From: Monocercomonoides exilis
Lineage: Eukaryota > Preaxostyla > Oxymonadida > Polymastigidae
Direction: 5' to 3'
DNA: 64,000 nucleotides
Assembly (NCBI GenBank): GCA_001643675.2
Contig: LSRY02000029.1
Span: forward strand, 310,001-374,000
Each line of letters begins with the position of its first letter. Within the stretch, counting starts at the first letter, position 1. The notes beneath the pieces are model-generated. The model worked only from the letters and a program-made list of their open reading frames with translations, did no database searches and was not told the origin of the DNA. Below, one piece after another: positions 45,475 to 64,000 of the stretch. A program made the translations under genes and the position numbers.

Positions 45475-46083
45475 ATTGTCGCTGAATGAAATATGATTGT
45501 TGTAAAAATAACAAATTTTTTATTTCAATCTGAATTCTCCAAGAAAATAGTAAGGGTAAAAAAAAATAATTCTGATGAAACACAATGTTAAAAAGATTGT
45601 CTTTGCAATATGTTATAAAAATAGGAAAGAAAGAAATTGAAAAAGAATAGATTAATAATTGAATATCTCCTCAAAAATTTAGTCAATTCAAACTCAATTC
45701 CCTAATTTCAAATGTCAACAGATTTCTGTGTTGTTCAAGCTTTCATTGTTCATTTCAATTTCTGGTTATTGATTGAAAGAATGAATTTTTTTATTTTATA
45801 ATCAAATAGAATAAACATTAACAAAATTATTTGTTTTTTGTTTCTTACACGTTTGCTCACTTACAGAAAAGGGGGAAAAAATATTTTTTTTTAATATTCT
45901 CATTTAAACAATCAGAAAAATCAACTTTAAAGTCAATTATTTATAAATATGAAATCAATTGTTAAAAATAAAATTCAAAAATAACTTTATAAAATACAAA
46001 TATTTATATATAATTTATAATCTGTAAAAGAAATGAATCATTTGCTTCAAATTAGCAAATACAATGTAAAAGCATCAAACGCA
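45475..46083. other. Intergenic region upstream of the GCP gene and downstream of the epsin gene
   Basis: 609 bp of AT-rich DNA without an open frame worth noting. It holds the GCP promoter and the epsin 3' end. Confidence 0.5.
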
Positions 46084-48629
46084 TCAATGCCAGCCAGGAG
46101 GTATTTGATTGGAAGAGGGTTGCACTGGGTATGGATAACCTGAAGCAGAAGGATACACTGAAATAATTGTTGTTACCATAATCATATTCATCACATTGAG
46201 AGAAAAGAAAATAATGTTACATCATCAAAACAGAAAGATTAAAAAAAAAAGTTTCTCTTCTCATAAATATTTGTAAAGCATTTGGTATTAAATTGAGTCA
46301 ATTTCTCTATCTATCTATCTATCTCTCTCTCTATCTCTCTCTCTCTCTCTCTCTCTATCTCTTTCTCTATCTCTTTCTCTATCTCTCTCTCTCTCTATCT
46401 CTCTCTATCTCTTTCTCTATCTCTTTCTCTTTCTCTTTCTCTTTCTCTTTCTCTTTCTCTTTCTCTATCTCTTTCTCTTTCTCTTTCTCTATCTCTTTCT
46501 CTTTCTCTTTCTCTTTCTCTTTCTCTTTCTCTTTCTCTTTCTCTATCTCTTTCTCTTTCTCTTTCTCTTTCTCTTTCTCTTTCTCTTTCTCTTTCTCTAT
46601 CTCTTTCTCTTTCTCTTTCTCTATCTCTTTCTCTTTCTCTTTCTCTTTCTCTTTCTCTTTCTCTTTCTCTATCTCTTTCTCTTTCTCTTTCTCTTTCTCT
46701 TTCTCTTTCTCTTTCTCTTTCTCTATCTCCAAATTCATTAAAATTCACCAATATTCATTCTTCACTCACACACCTGAAGGAGGAGCACTCAAATATGGAT
46801 TAACAGGAGCTGAAGTCACAGAAACAGTCAAGAAAGATCCTTTTTTCTTTTCAGGTTCTTTTTTCTTTTTGTCGTCGAGTGAGTCCAAATCAACAAGAGT
46901 GTTTAGAAAATCGTCTGAGGAAGATGAAGGCGAATGTGAAATATCTGTGCCTGAAGAAGAAGAAGATGATGATGATGATGAAATCGTTTGATGTGCAGAA
47001 GAAGAAGAGGAAGAAGAGGAAGAAGAAGCAAGTTGCTCCTGAAAGATTGCAAAAACATCGTTTGTCGATTCTTTCGATTGAATAAACACGTTTTGTGCTG
47101 GTTTTGGGTCAGCAGCAGAAGGAGCAGACGAGACAGCAGGATTGGCAGAATGAGAAGAAGTTAATAAAGAAGAAGAATAAGAAGAAGCCATCGAAACAGA
47201 AGCAGTTTGAGTAGCTGGTTGAGTTTGTTGAGTTTGTTGAGTGGATGGGAAGAAGGGATAACCTGATGGAACACTCTGAGAAGAAGGCAATGCAGAAGAA
47301 GATGCAACAGAAGGAGAGGCAGAAGGCGTTTGAGCAAAGAATGGCACAGCAGCAGTTGTCGAAGCAGGGGCAAAGAAGGAAGGAGCTGTTGCCTGTGCAC
47401 CGCTCGCATTGGGCACAGCAACAACAGGCGCAGATGTCATTGGCCCAAAAGCAAAGGGATCTTCTTGCTGAGCGACTCCAGCTGAAGGTGTGGGCGAAGA
47501 AGAAGTGACTTTTTTGCCACTTGAAATTGAGGCTTTGTTGCTTCGAGACGCTTCGTTTGCCATTCGCCTGTGTTTTTTCTGGAAGGCCTCATAGGAGTTC
47601 TCGTAGGTGATGGCTGTGTCTTCAGGCGGAGGGGCCAATGTCTCTGAATGAGACTCAGTGCGAGTCTTTGATGGCTGTTTATATTCCTTTGCTCGAGATG
47701 AAGATGTTGTAGTTGATGTGGAAGGTGAAAGTATTGGAGAAGGAAGAGGCGACAGAGTCTGTGTGGGCGAGGGAGAAGGAGATGGCGAAGTGGAAGATCT
47801 TGTTTGTGGGTCTTTGCTGCTTCGAGATTTATTAACTCTGGAGTCGTGTGTTATGTCATACCTATTGGGGTCTTCCTGAGCCCGATAACTGCTTTTGGAA
47901 GGAGGTGTATAATAATCGTGAGAAACAGGGCGATATCTCTCCTCATACATATCTCTTGGAGCAGATTGTGCAGTTTGAAATCTTTCCCTTATTCGTCTCG
48001 ATTCCTCTCTCATTTCGTTAACCATATCTTCGCTTTCCAATATTTCAACAAGTGACTTTGCTTTTGTTCGAACTGGGAAAAAATGACTCAAAATAATAAA
48101 TAATAAGCAAATACTATCAAACTTGTTGCACCTCTATCAGTTTGCGTTTCATCAACATAATCAAAATATTGCAGATTTTTCAAGCGAAACTTGTTCGAGC
48201 TAATCTCCTCCACACAGCGTTTATTCCCCATTCTAATCAATGCCTCGATAAGTCCTAGCGTCTGCAAATGTGATTAATATATGTGAATATGTGAACAAAT
48301 ATGTTTTAATATTTTTACGATTTTCTGAGGCGAGACTAACCTTTATAACAATTTTCCAATCTTTAGGTTTCTGGTCCAACCTTTCCCAAGTCTTTGACAT
48401 AATTGTCTCATAATTATGATAATCATATGTGGCATCCGCTATTTGATGGAGAATTTCGGAATCAGCAATTGAAAGATCATTTGAAGTTGCTTCTTTAACT
48501 TTCCTTTCCCATTCAGAGCCAAAGACAGGCAAACTTTTTCTGTTTGAAAATAATATGAGTAATTATCAAATTGCATCACGTGAAGCTTGAAATTACATAC
48601 ATCCCTTTGGCAATTGACGATAAAGTCAT
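46084..48629 (-). CDS. ENTH-domain (epsin-like) clathrin adaptor
   Basis: ENTH proteins bind phosphoinositides and clathrin/AP complexes during vesicle budding. Exons 48629..48601, 48539..48341, 48261..48132, 48072..46774 and 46157..46084 join in frame to 576 residues, ending TGA. The ENTH domain (about 10-140) shows VKEATSNDLSIADSEILHQI-ADATYDY, TIMSKTWERLDQKPKDWKIV, TLGLIEALIRMGNKRCVEEI, LKNLQYFDYVDETQTDRGVR and TKAKSLVEILES. The tail is unstructured (Ser/Ala/Pro-rich) with EDPFAF, a DPF-type AP-2 appendage motif, and NPYLS. No NPF or UIM motif was noticed, so it may be nearer to epsinR/Ent5-like adaptors. The last intron (46158-46773) is filled by a long hexamer microsatellite. The family is certain; the subtype is not. 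Confidence 0.9.
46296..46729 (+). repeat. ~430-bp (CTCTTT)n/(CTCTAT)n microsatellite in the epsin intron
   Basis: A nearly uninterrupted array of CTCTTT hexamers, punctuated by CTCTAT at irregular intervals, occupies most of the 616-nt intron. It produces long false open frames of Ser-Phe repeats on the plus strand and Glu-Lys/Arg-Glu repeats on the minus strand. In the transcript the tract is purine-only (GA-rich). Confidence 0.95.
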
Positions 48630-48765
48630 ATTTAACAAAAAATTAAATGAAGATCTTTTCAACCTTAATGAAAAATGATTCTTAAATTATTCTTTTCAAT
48701 ATTTGATACATGAAAATGAAGGTGGATTTAAAAAGCTTTAAATATTAACATTAAGTTAATGTGAT

Positions 48766-51551
48766 TCATTTTCCTTCTTGCTTTTCTTTCATTGCCTTTT
48801 CATAAATCTTCACTTGCTTTTCATATAACTTCATAACTGATTTAGCTTGATTTTTGCTAAGCTCTTTTCCTTCGTGATCATGTGTGGGAATTCCTTTTTC
48901 ATCGAATTGTGTATATTTCGGTTTCGATACTTTTGTTCCATCAGTCTCTGTGACTTCAATCATTTCGCTCTTGAACATTTCTTCAGGTTTTATTGATGCT
49001 TGTGCCAGCTTTTTCGCAAGCTTCGCTTTGTTTGCCTCTTCCAAAAGCCTCTTTCGCTCTGCCTTTGCCTCTTCTGCCTTCTTCTTTGCTGCTTCTTCCT
49101 TCGCAAGCTCTTCTGGATCAACAAGCATCCACACAGACGGCTGTCCTTTTGCTCTGTCTTCCAATCTTATTCCGAGTGAAGGAAGAGTTTTGTCGCGAAG
49201 CTCGTCGCACAATTTGAGAAGACTCTGGCTCAAAGACTTTAACATCTCTGGCTCGGTGACTTCGGAACCTTTAGAAAAAATGTGAAGGGAATAATATAAA
49301 AAATAATTACAATTAATATAAATATTAATACATATTTATATAGAAGTTGAAATGAAATCCAATGAATAAGATTTTTAATGCGAATTTATTTCCTGTTAGA
49401 AAAAGAAATTGATGCAAACCTTCAGGCTTTTTGGCCATCGCCTGCTGTGCTTGGCATCTCACCTGGTCGCGGAATTTGCACATTTCTGAGAAGGCATCAG
49501 TGAGTGTCTGCAAAATATGATTGAACGAATTATATAAACAACGAAAAAGGAAAAATAAAAAATGAATGATAAAAGAAGAAGAAAAAGTTTAAAAATCAAT
49601 TCATTTTCAATAAAAAAGAAAGAAAGAATGTTGACATTAAAACCAATTACAAAAAAAATGAAAAAGAAAAAAAAAAAAGAAAGAAAGAAAGAAAGAAAAA
49701 ACTCCCCTCTTTCCTCATTAATTAATAGCACACATTAGCATTCGAGTCATTAGCTCCTGCTGCAGCTGAACTGTCAGAAAACTCAATGCCCATGACACTC
49801 ATAATGAACACCAGATACTCCTTTGCCTCGACCAAATACTTCACAACGACCTCTTCCTCCTCCGCAGTCATTGCAGAAGCAGAAGACGGTGAAGTTGAGG
49901 AAGACGCTGGAGAAGACAGAGAAGAGTCCTCTAATCTCTGTTTTTGTGTGTTTGCTGTGCGGATCATCTCCATCAGCGCCTCCAAAACGTGTGGCGTGTC
50001 GAACGAGTTGCGGAGCGCAGCATCGACAGCTGCTTTCGTCTCTGCCAGCTGCTGCACAAACAACGGCACATTGTCTGATGGTGATGCCTGTGAAGACAAT
50101 GATGATGAAGATGACGATGAAGATGAAGCAGATGAATTGCCAGAAAGAGAGATGATTTCACTTGAAGGAGCAGCAAGTGCATCAGAGGCTGAAGCAGAAA
50201 AGCGGGAGGACGAAGTCTTGGCATCTGCTCCAACTTCCTTCAGCTGCTCTTTCGAGTGCAGTTGGAAGAACTTCATCATGTTTTCAGCTTCCCTCTGGCG
50301 CACTTCTTCGTCTGATTCGGCTGCTTCCTTTTCTTCCGCCTTCGCCTCTTGCGTCTTCTTCTTCCCTGCTCTGTCTCTTTGCATAGAATCCACTTTCCTT
50401 ATGAAGTCCACCATCTTCTTCTCCAGCGCCCTCACATTCGTCAGCACATCCTCTGTGAAGTCGAACGTGTCGCAGAATTTGTGCATCAGAAGCAGCAAGC
50501 GCAACACACGCGGTGACATGATCTCGAGCGCCTGCTTGATGGTTGTGAAGTTCTTCAACGACTTTGACATTTTGCGCCCTCGGATGTTCAGCTGCCCTGA
50601 GTGGAACCAGTAATTCACCCACCTCTGCGGATGATCATGCTGCCCATCTGCCGAAGACGATCCGGCTTTCTTTGCTTCCTGTATCGAAGCATACGTCTGC
50701 GATTGCGCAATCTCGTTGTCGTGATGAGGGAACTTCAGATCTTCGCCTCCTGAGTGAATATCAAAATGATCTCCTAACAAAACATGCGACATTGCAGAGC
50801 ACTCAATGTGCCACCCTGGACGTCCTTCGCCCCATGGAGAAGGCCATGCAGGTTCTCCTGGTTTTTTTGCCTTCCACATAACAAAATCAGTTGCATCCTC
50901 TTTGTCAGCAGACGAAACAGAAGATTGCCAACTTCCTTCTCCTTCGCTAAGCAGCTCAGCTTGCTCGGTTTCAGAAAGCCCAGTTCCTGAATTTAATTCA
51001 GGATACGAAAATTCTCCAGCAAAATGCTTTTGATACTTCTTTGTTCTGAAATACACTGATCCATTGCTTGCATATGCAAATCCATTTTCTATCAACACTG
51101 AAATGTAATCAATGATTGGTTGAACAACTTCTGTTGCTCGAGCAATTTTTGTTGGGGGAAGAACATTCAATGTTTTTAAATCATTGAAAAAATCTGCCTC
51201 ATAAAAGCGAGCCACAGCATACGTGCTGCATCCCAATTCTTTAGCTTTGTTAATAATTTTATCATCAATGTCAGTGACATTTTCGACAAATTCAACATCG
51301 TATTTGAAGTAATTCATCATGATCCTTCGAATAACATCAAGGCCAACATAATTTCTGAAAAAGCAAATGAAATGAAAAATGAAAAATGAAATGATAAAAA
51401 AATTACAAATAAAAAACCTTGCATGTCCAAGATGAGCAGGAGCATAAACAGTTGGCCCACAATTGTACCATTTTATTTTTCCTGGAACAATGGGCTGAAA
51501 CGGAACAACACTTTTGTGTAACGAGCAATTAACTTTAAAAGACTGATCCAT
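48766..51551 (-). CDS. CARS: Cysteinyl-tRNA synthetase
   Basis: A class I aminoacyl-tRNA synthetase that charges tRNA-Cys in the cytosol. Exons 51551..51418, 51354..49734, 49507..49420 and 49268..48766 join in frame to 781 residues ending TGA. The HIGH motif is HLGH (about 40-43), preceded by the zinc-ligand Cys in WYNCGPTVYAPA. Further marks are NVTDIDDKIINKA, WPSPWGEGRPGWHIECSAMS, HSGGEDLKFPHHDNE and the KMSKS loop in RGRKMSKSLKN (near 305). A Ser/Asp-rich insertion (about 430-560, around 49900-50170) separates the catalytic part from the C-terminus. The eukaryotic-type C-terminal region follows: LCDELRDKTLPSLGIRLEDR and a charged Lys/Glu-rich tail. The first intron lies right after HLGHA. 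The start is the ATG at 51551, since the upstream codon at 51554 is TTG. Confidence 0.95.
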
Positions 51552-51807
51552 CAAAAGAATTTACTAGGATGCAAAAGAACTACTTTCTAATTCCTCGAAT
51601 TAAAGAAGAATAAAGAAAATAAATTATGACAAGTTACCATAATTTAGTTTGAGAGACACAATTAATATTACACTTTCCTTTTTTACTTAAAGACAATTTT
51701 AAAAACAAATAATGAATTAAGTTTTTTCGCATTTAATAAACAGATAATATTTAAATTAAAAATATCCAAAACACATTTAAAAATTCAATAAACAAAAAAA
51801 TTTACTA

Positions 51808-59344
<7,537 letters not shown>

Positions 59345-59391
59345 CTTTTATTGTGGGAAGAAAATTGATCAAAAAAATTTAAAATCATAAA
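59345..59391 (-). promoter_or_regulatory. 47-bp gap between the Ser-rich gene and VPS11
   Basis: The upstream gene's TGA (59392-59394) and the VPS11 ATG (59344) are only 47 bp apart on the same strand. The VPS11 promoter must therefore overlap the 3' end of its neighbour, or both must be transcribed together. Confidence 0.4.
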
Positions 59392-62008
59392 TCACAGGAA
59401 AGGATTTTTCTTTGGTAATTGCATTGTGTAAATTTGGTCTTTTGGTTCTGACTGTATAGAAGTTATTAAGTGAGTAAACTCTGCTGGTGATTTTTGAGAA
59501 TTTTGTTGAGAAAAGCTTTCATTGTTTGTCACATATGAAGTCTGTAGATGAGTTGTTGGAAGTGAAGGTCCTTGAATTGGAGGGGGAAGGAGAACAGACT
59601 TTTGTTGGCGAATGTTTCCCTTTGGGCGTGCTGAAAGAGAAAAATGAAACGGTTTTGGTTTTGATGCCTGCCTGGGAGTTGGTGCTTTTTTTATCTGATT
59701 CTTCACTTTATTCAGTTTATCGCTTGTTTTTTCTGTTGATTTTTCATTCAATGGCAGCAAAGATAAGCTTCTTGGCTTCACTTTCCTTAGCAGTTGCTCA
59801 TTAAATGAAGCCTCATTCTCTTTTAAACCATCAACTTCTAATTTTTCTGACTGGTTTTGTGAATTTTCTTCTTTTTTTTCTGTTTCAGAAAAAGCAGAGC
59901 CGATAAAAGCAATAGCTGATTTTGTGATGTGCTCCTTGGTTAAATCTTCATCTGAGTCATCAGAAGACATTTGGCTGTGAAGGATACGCTCTTGTGGAGG
60001 CGATATGACAGCAGAAGAGGAGGAAGGGAAAGAAGAAGAAGAAGTAAATGATGATGATGATGATGAAATAAACGATGGTGAAAGAGAAGGAGATGAAACA
60101 AAAGAAGATGAAGAAGAAGAAAAAGAAGGCTGAAATGTCATTGAAGGCGAGGCAATCCCATTTCCACGTTTTTTGAGTGGAGAAGGAATTGAAGGCAGAG
60201 AACGAAGAGCAGAAGAAGAAGAAGAAGAAGAAGAAGAAGAAGAAGAAGAAGAAGAAGAAGAAGAAGAAATCAAACTTCTGTGTGAATGAGGCGAAAATGG
60301 ATTCATTTCAAAATCTTTTGGTATTTGCGAAGAGAAAGAAATGTCATTTTGAGGAGGAAGAAGAAGAGAATGCGAAGGAATGCTAAGCAGACGAGCAGGG
60401 GTGGGCGGGAGAACAGGAGGAGGAACAAGTCGTTTGACAGGAGAAGAGGCAGGGGTCATAACAGAGGAAGAGGCAGAAAATGAAGGAAAAGATGGGTTAT
60501 TTGTGGGAAAAGAAGAAGAGGAGGAAGAGAAAGAAGAAGAGAAGGAAGAGGAAGAGGAAGAGGAAGATGGAGATAGATGATGTTGAGGTGTTGAAATCTG
60601 AGAGTTTGAAAGTGATGGTGTTGAAGTCAAATGCCGTGAAAGAGTTTTCTGTGTGGAAAGCAAAGTACTTGTTGCTTGTGATAATGAAGAAGGATATGAA
60701 GAAGAAGAAGAAGAAGAAGAAGAAGAAGAAGAATTAGAATTCAATTCAATACTCAGAAAAGGCAAAGAGCGCAGATAGCTAAAAGTGTGTGGATACAGCG
60801 AAGCAGCAGTCGATGGCAGGTCTTCCAAGTTCAGTTCAACAGGCTCAATTAGATCTGCTTTGTGTGAAGGCGAAAACAGAGTTGGAGAGAAGGGAATCTC
60901 CATCAAACGATACAGCTCGTCTCTTTGCGGTGTTTGCGGCTGGTTGATGTCGATTGACTCGATCAGAGGCAAAAGTGACTGGACTGATTGCTCATTGGCT
61001 GCATTAGCCTGCGATTCTTCTTCTTCTTTCAGTTTTTCAATGGATAATGTTGCTTTTGAATCATCTTTCTCAGAATTTCCTCTGTTTGTGTATCTTTCGT
61101 GGCTCCTCCGCCATGCTGACACTGGAGTGTTCAATTGTTCCTTTTCTTCTTTCTCTAAAGTTTTGTTCATATCATCAAACTCTTCATCAAACGTAACATC
61201 TGCCAAATCTTCTATCATTTGCTCCTTATTCTCCTCCTTCTCCTTCTCCTCCTTCTCTTTTTCCTTCTCCTTCTTCTTCTTCTTCTGTTGTTGTTGGTGG
61301 TGGTGGTGGTGGTGCAGCATTTCTCCTCTTCTCCTCCTTATCCTTCTGCACACCTCTTCCTGTTTCTGTGCCACTCTCCTCTGTCTCACCTCACACTCCC
61401 TGCGCCTCCTGTCAAATTCTTCCTCGCTCAGCTGGTCTGTCCACAGCAACACGCTCAACTGCAACACTTCCTCTGCAATCGCCTCTTCCTCTCTCTTCAG
61501 CTGCTGCAGCTTCGTTTGGTCTTCATCGACTTCTTCATTGACTTCTTCATTCACAGCTTCATCTGCGTCTTCTGTTTTTTCAGCCAAGTCAACTTCATTA
61601 AATTGATTGGATTCAGCTTTCTCTTTGAGAGTTGGCTCATCTGCAATCATTCTGTTGCTATCTTCATTTTCATCTTTGCCTTCACTTTCTGTTATTGCAT
61701 CATTTTCACTTCCTTTCAAAGCCAAAGAAACATTTTTCTCTGATAAGAATTCCGGATTCGAGAACCTTCTGTCAATGCGATCTAAATGAGGTATGATTTT
61801 GTTCACAAACGAGTCCAAATGCTGCTTCACTGAAGCATTCAGAATGGAGTGTCTGTTTGAAAGCGACAGCAAGAAATTTCTGGTTGATTCAATCAGAGTT
61901 GTTGGCTGTGGTGTGTTTATGTTCATGTCAGTATCAGAGGAGGGGGAAGAAGAAGAAGAGAAGGAAGTTTGTGGATATTCAGAGGGAAGAGAAGAAGAAG
62001 AAGAAGAA

Positions 62009-62041
<33 letters not shown>

Positions 62042-63978
62042 GTGAATGATGAAAGAGAACGATGAAATGGTGAAATTTGAGTGAATGAGTTGGAAGTGTA
62101 TTGAGCAGAAGGCATTGTTCGTGATGTGGTCAAGTGAAATTGTGAAGGTGACGTGTTTTGAGAAGAAATGAAGCTATTTGTTTGAAGTGGAGAAGTGAAC
62201 TGTGGCATTATTGTTGCATTTGAAGAAGAAGAAGAAAGAAAAGAAGAAGAAGAAGAAGAAGAAGAATACACCAATGACTCAGGCGTTGCTTTTGTTGACA
62301 AAAGAGCAATGAGTGAATGAGGATTGAGTGAATTTGAGTGAAAATGCGAATCTAAGCCACTTCTCTGGCTCATGTGCTGGTTGAGCAATCGTGTCAGCTG
62401 GCAAAGAAGAGAAAACCCACTTCCGGCGCTTCGAAGAAGAGCAGCAATGTTTACAAGATATTTGGGAGAAGGTTGAATATTAGAAGAAAGTGATAATGAT
62501 GAAGAGGAGAAAGAAGAAGATGATGATGTCTCAATCTGTTCACTTTGCTCTTCTTCAATGTCCATCCTTCCGCTTTCTTGTTCTGCATCCATCTGATTCT
62601 GAAATGTCGAATTTTGCATTTTGTTTGTCGTATTTTGTGGAACAAGAACACTCCGAACAACAATCAAAGGATCGATTTCTGAGCGGAGGGTGGAAATGAC
62701 AGGATGTGCGAGAGAGAAGAGAGAATGACGAATTTGTTGTGCTTTTTGTGTTTGCTGTGTTTGCTGTTTTTGCTGTGTTTGCTGAGAAGCTGATGTGAAT
62801 GAACGAAGAGAAGGATTTGACAGTGTTTGTGAGGGAGAAAGAGAAGAAATGAGATTTGTGTTGTGAACAGGTGTTTGAGTGGGGAGTGTGTTTGTGCGAA
62901 GGATTGCAGCGGATGAAGGAGAAAGAGACTGAGGTGGGATGTTCAATTGATTAGATAGAAGTGGATGAAATGATTGAAATGGCTGAAATGATGGATATGT
63001 TTGAAATGCCTGGCCTTGTGTCGATGATTGCAGCAAGAACGTATTCCACGCCAGTTCTGAGGCTGTCGATACTTCCGCTGATCGCACAGCTGCTTTTTGC
63101 TGCGTCTGAAGCAGTGTGTTCACAATCGAGTCGGCTGACAGAAAAGAAGAAGACAGCGGCAGGTTCAGCGCTACGTCCAGCGGATCTTTGTGGCTGATAT
63201 CTGTTTGCTCTTTCTGTGGAGTCTCGTTGGAAGACTTATCCTTCTTGTTGTTGTTGCTAATGTTGTATTGTGCCCCACTCATCGTGTCCACATTCGTCCA
63301 AAAGCGCCTCAAAGAAGCGACTTCGCCCAGACAGCGCTGAAGCATTGGCCCGATGGGGGATGAGAACAAATAGGCAGATGAAGAGAAAGAGGAAGTAAGA
63401 GAAGAGGGGAATGAAGAAACAGGTGGAATGGAAGAGGGTTGTGATGATGGTGGTGATGATGATGATAAAAAAGATGTTGAACGAACCAAAGAAGAAGAAG
63501 AGGACGATGTTTGTTGTGTGGAAGCTGATGAAGTGAAAGTTTGCCCAGCAGAAGATGTTGAAGAAGAAGACGAAGCAAATGCACTTTGAGGGAAGTAATT
63601 CAGCGAGCGCTGTGGGTAATTACGGAGCTGGCGTGAATGAAACAGCGATGTGGATGAAGTGAGTGGCTGATCAGAGGATGTGTCAAAGAATTGATAGATT
63701 GGAGGCGGAGGATGCTCCAGTGACTGTTGCTGCTGCTGTCTCTGTGATTGATTGTGAAGGTGAAAAAATGACTGGTCGTTGAATGAAAAGGAGGTTTCTT
63801 GTTTGGATGCCTCAGACGACGAATGTTGTTTGTACGGCTCCAATTTTGCTTCTTCTGCATTCAAGCAATTCTGTGCAGCCAATCTATCTTCATCGAGCTT
63901 TCGAGACAGCTCTGTCAAATTCTTCGCTCTTTCCATCCATTTTTTCTGAAGTGCTTGCATCTTGGCTAAATGATTCAT
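59392..63978 (-). CDS. Unrecognised 1528-residue Ser-rich protein
   Basis: A single open frame from the ATG at 63978 to the TGA at 59392 with no intron needed. The N-terminus (1-65) is a likely coiled coil: KMQALQKKWMERAKNLTELS and KLDEDRLAAQNCLNAEEAKL. Long Ser tracts alternate with Gln-rich stretches (near 62740 QQTQKAQQI). A charged helical segment lies around residues 800-900 (EEFDRRRRECEVRQRRVAQK), with a His/Gln/Lys tract next to it. A more conserved-looking block (61000-60750) reads LYRLMEIPFSPTLF and LPSTAASLYPHTFSYLRSLP. The C-terminus is basic. No enzyme motif, membrane segment or known domain is seen. A scaffold or cytoskeletal protein is possible but would be a guess. The poly-Ser tracts use TCN/TCT-type codons and appear as GAA/GAT repeats on the plus strand. 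Confidence 0.7.
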
Positions 63979-64000
63979 AGTGATTTTTCTTTGAGAAATG

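Noticed and set aside
46293-46991. Long open frames of Ser-Phe (plus) and Glu-Lys or Arg-Glu (minus) repeats
   Set aside because: They are translations of the (CTCTTT)n array in the last epsin intron; they have no flanking coding signal and exist in several frames at once.

Overview
The window reads as nuclear DNA of a microbial eukaryote that uses the standard genetic code. It is AT-rich and dense in short spliceosomal introns, with very long Ser- and Glu-rich insertions in otherwise conserved proteins and purine/pyrimidine microsatellites inside introns. The best guess is an oxymonad-type metamonad (Preaxostyla, Monocercomonoides-like). This rests on the intron density, the standard code and the giant right-handed beta-helix / membrane / pseudokinase protein. 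It is inference; no rRNA or other phylogenetic marker lies in the window.

Layout. 1-6.3 kb: the 5' end of NOL6/UTP22 (minus strand) diverges from a complete 17-exon VPS16. 6.3-11.1 kb: gene-poor DNA with a ~0.96-kb long inverted repeat, a 48-bp-stem hairpin and an almost full-length but dead Merlin/IS1595-type transposase. 11.15-17.06 kb: one intronless 1970-residue beta-helix surface protein with a transmembrane segment and a C-terminal pseudokinase (minus strand). 17.195-23.231 kb: a complete hAT transposon with matching 15-bp terminal inverted repeats and a perfect 8-bp target duplication. It encodes a BED-finger hAT transposase and also carries a broken copy of the cytoplasmic tail of the same beta-helix/pseudokinase family. 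23.2-34.1 kb: gene relics and three members of an unrecognised helical protein family. One of these is a pseudogene split by a Merlin element with 25-bp TIRs and an 8-bp target duplication.

35.2-64 kb is a housekeeping block: DBR1 and MORN5 (divergent), then five genes all on the minus strand: a giant gamma-tubulin complex component, an ENTH/epsin protein, cysteinyl-tRNA synthetase, VPS11, and an unrecognised 1528-residue Ser-rich protein. Intergenic gaps here can be very small (47 bp between VPS11 and its neighbour).

How genes relate. VPS16 and VPS11 are both core subunits of the HOPS/CORVET tethering complexes, and the epsin serves membrane traffic upstream of them. DBR1 (intron lariat debranching) fits a genome this rich in introns. 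MORN5 and the gamma-tubulin complex protein point to a flagellate cell. Exon boundaries were worked out by hand from reading frame, GT/AG ends and family similarity; they close in frame for VPS16, VPS11, CARS, epsin, GCP, DBR1 and MORN5, but none is backed by transcripts. Donor sites are mostly GTNTGN, often GTTTGC or GTTTGT, rather than GTAAGT.
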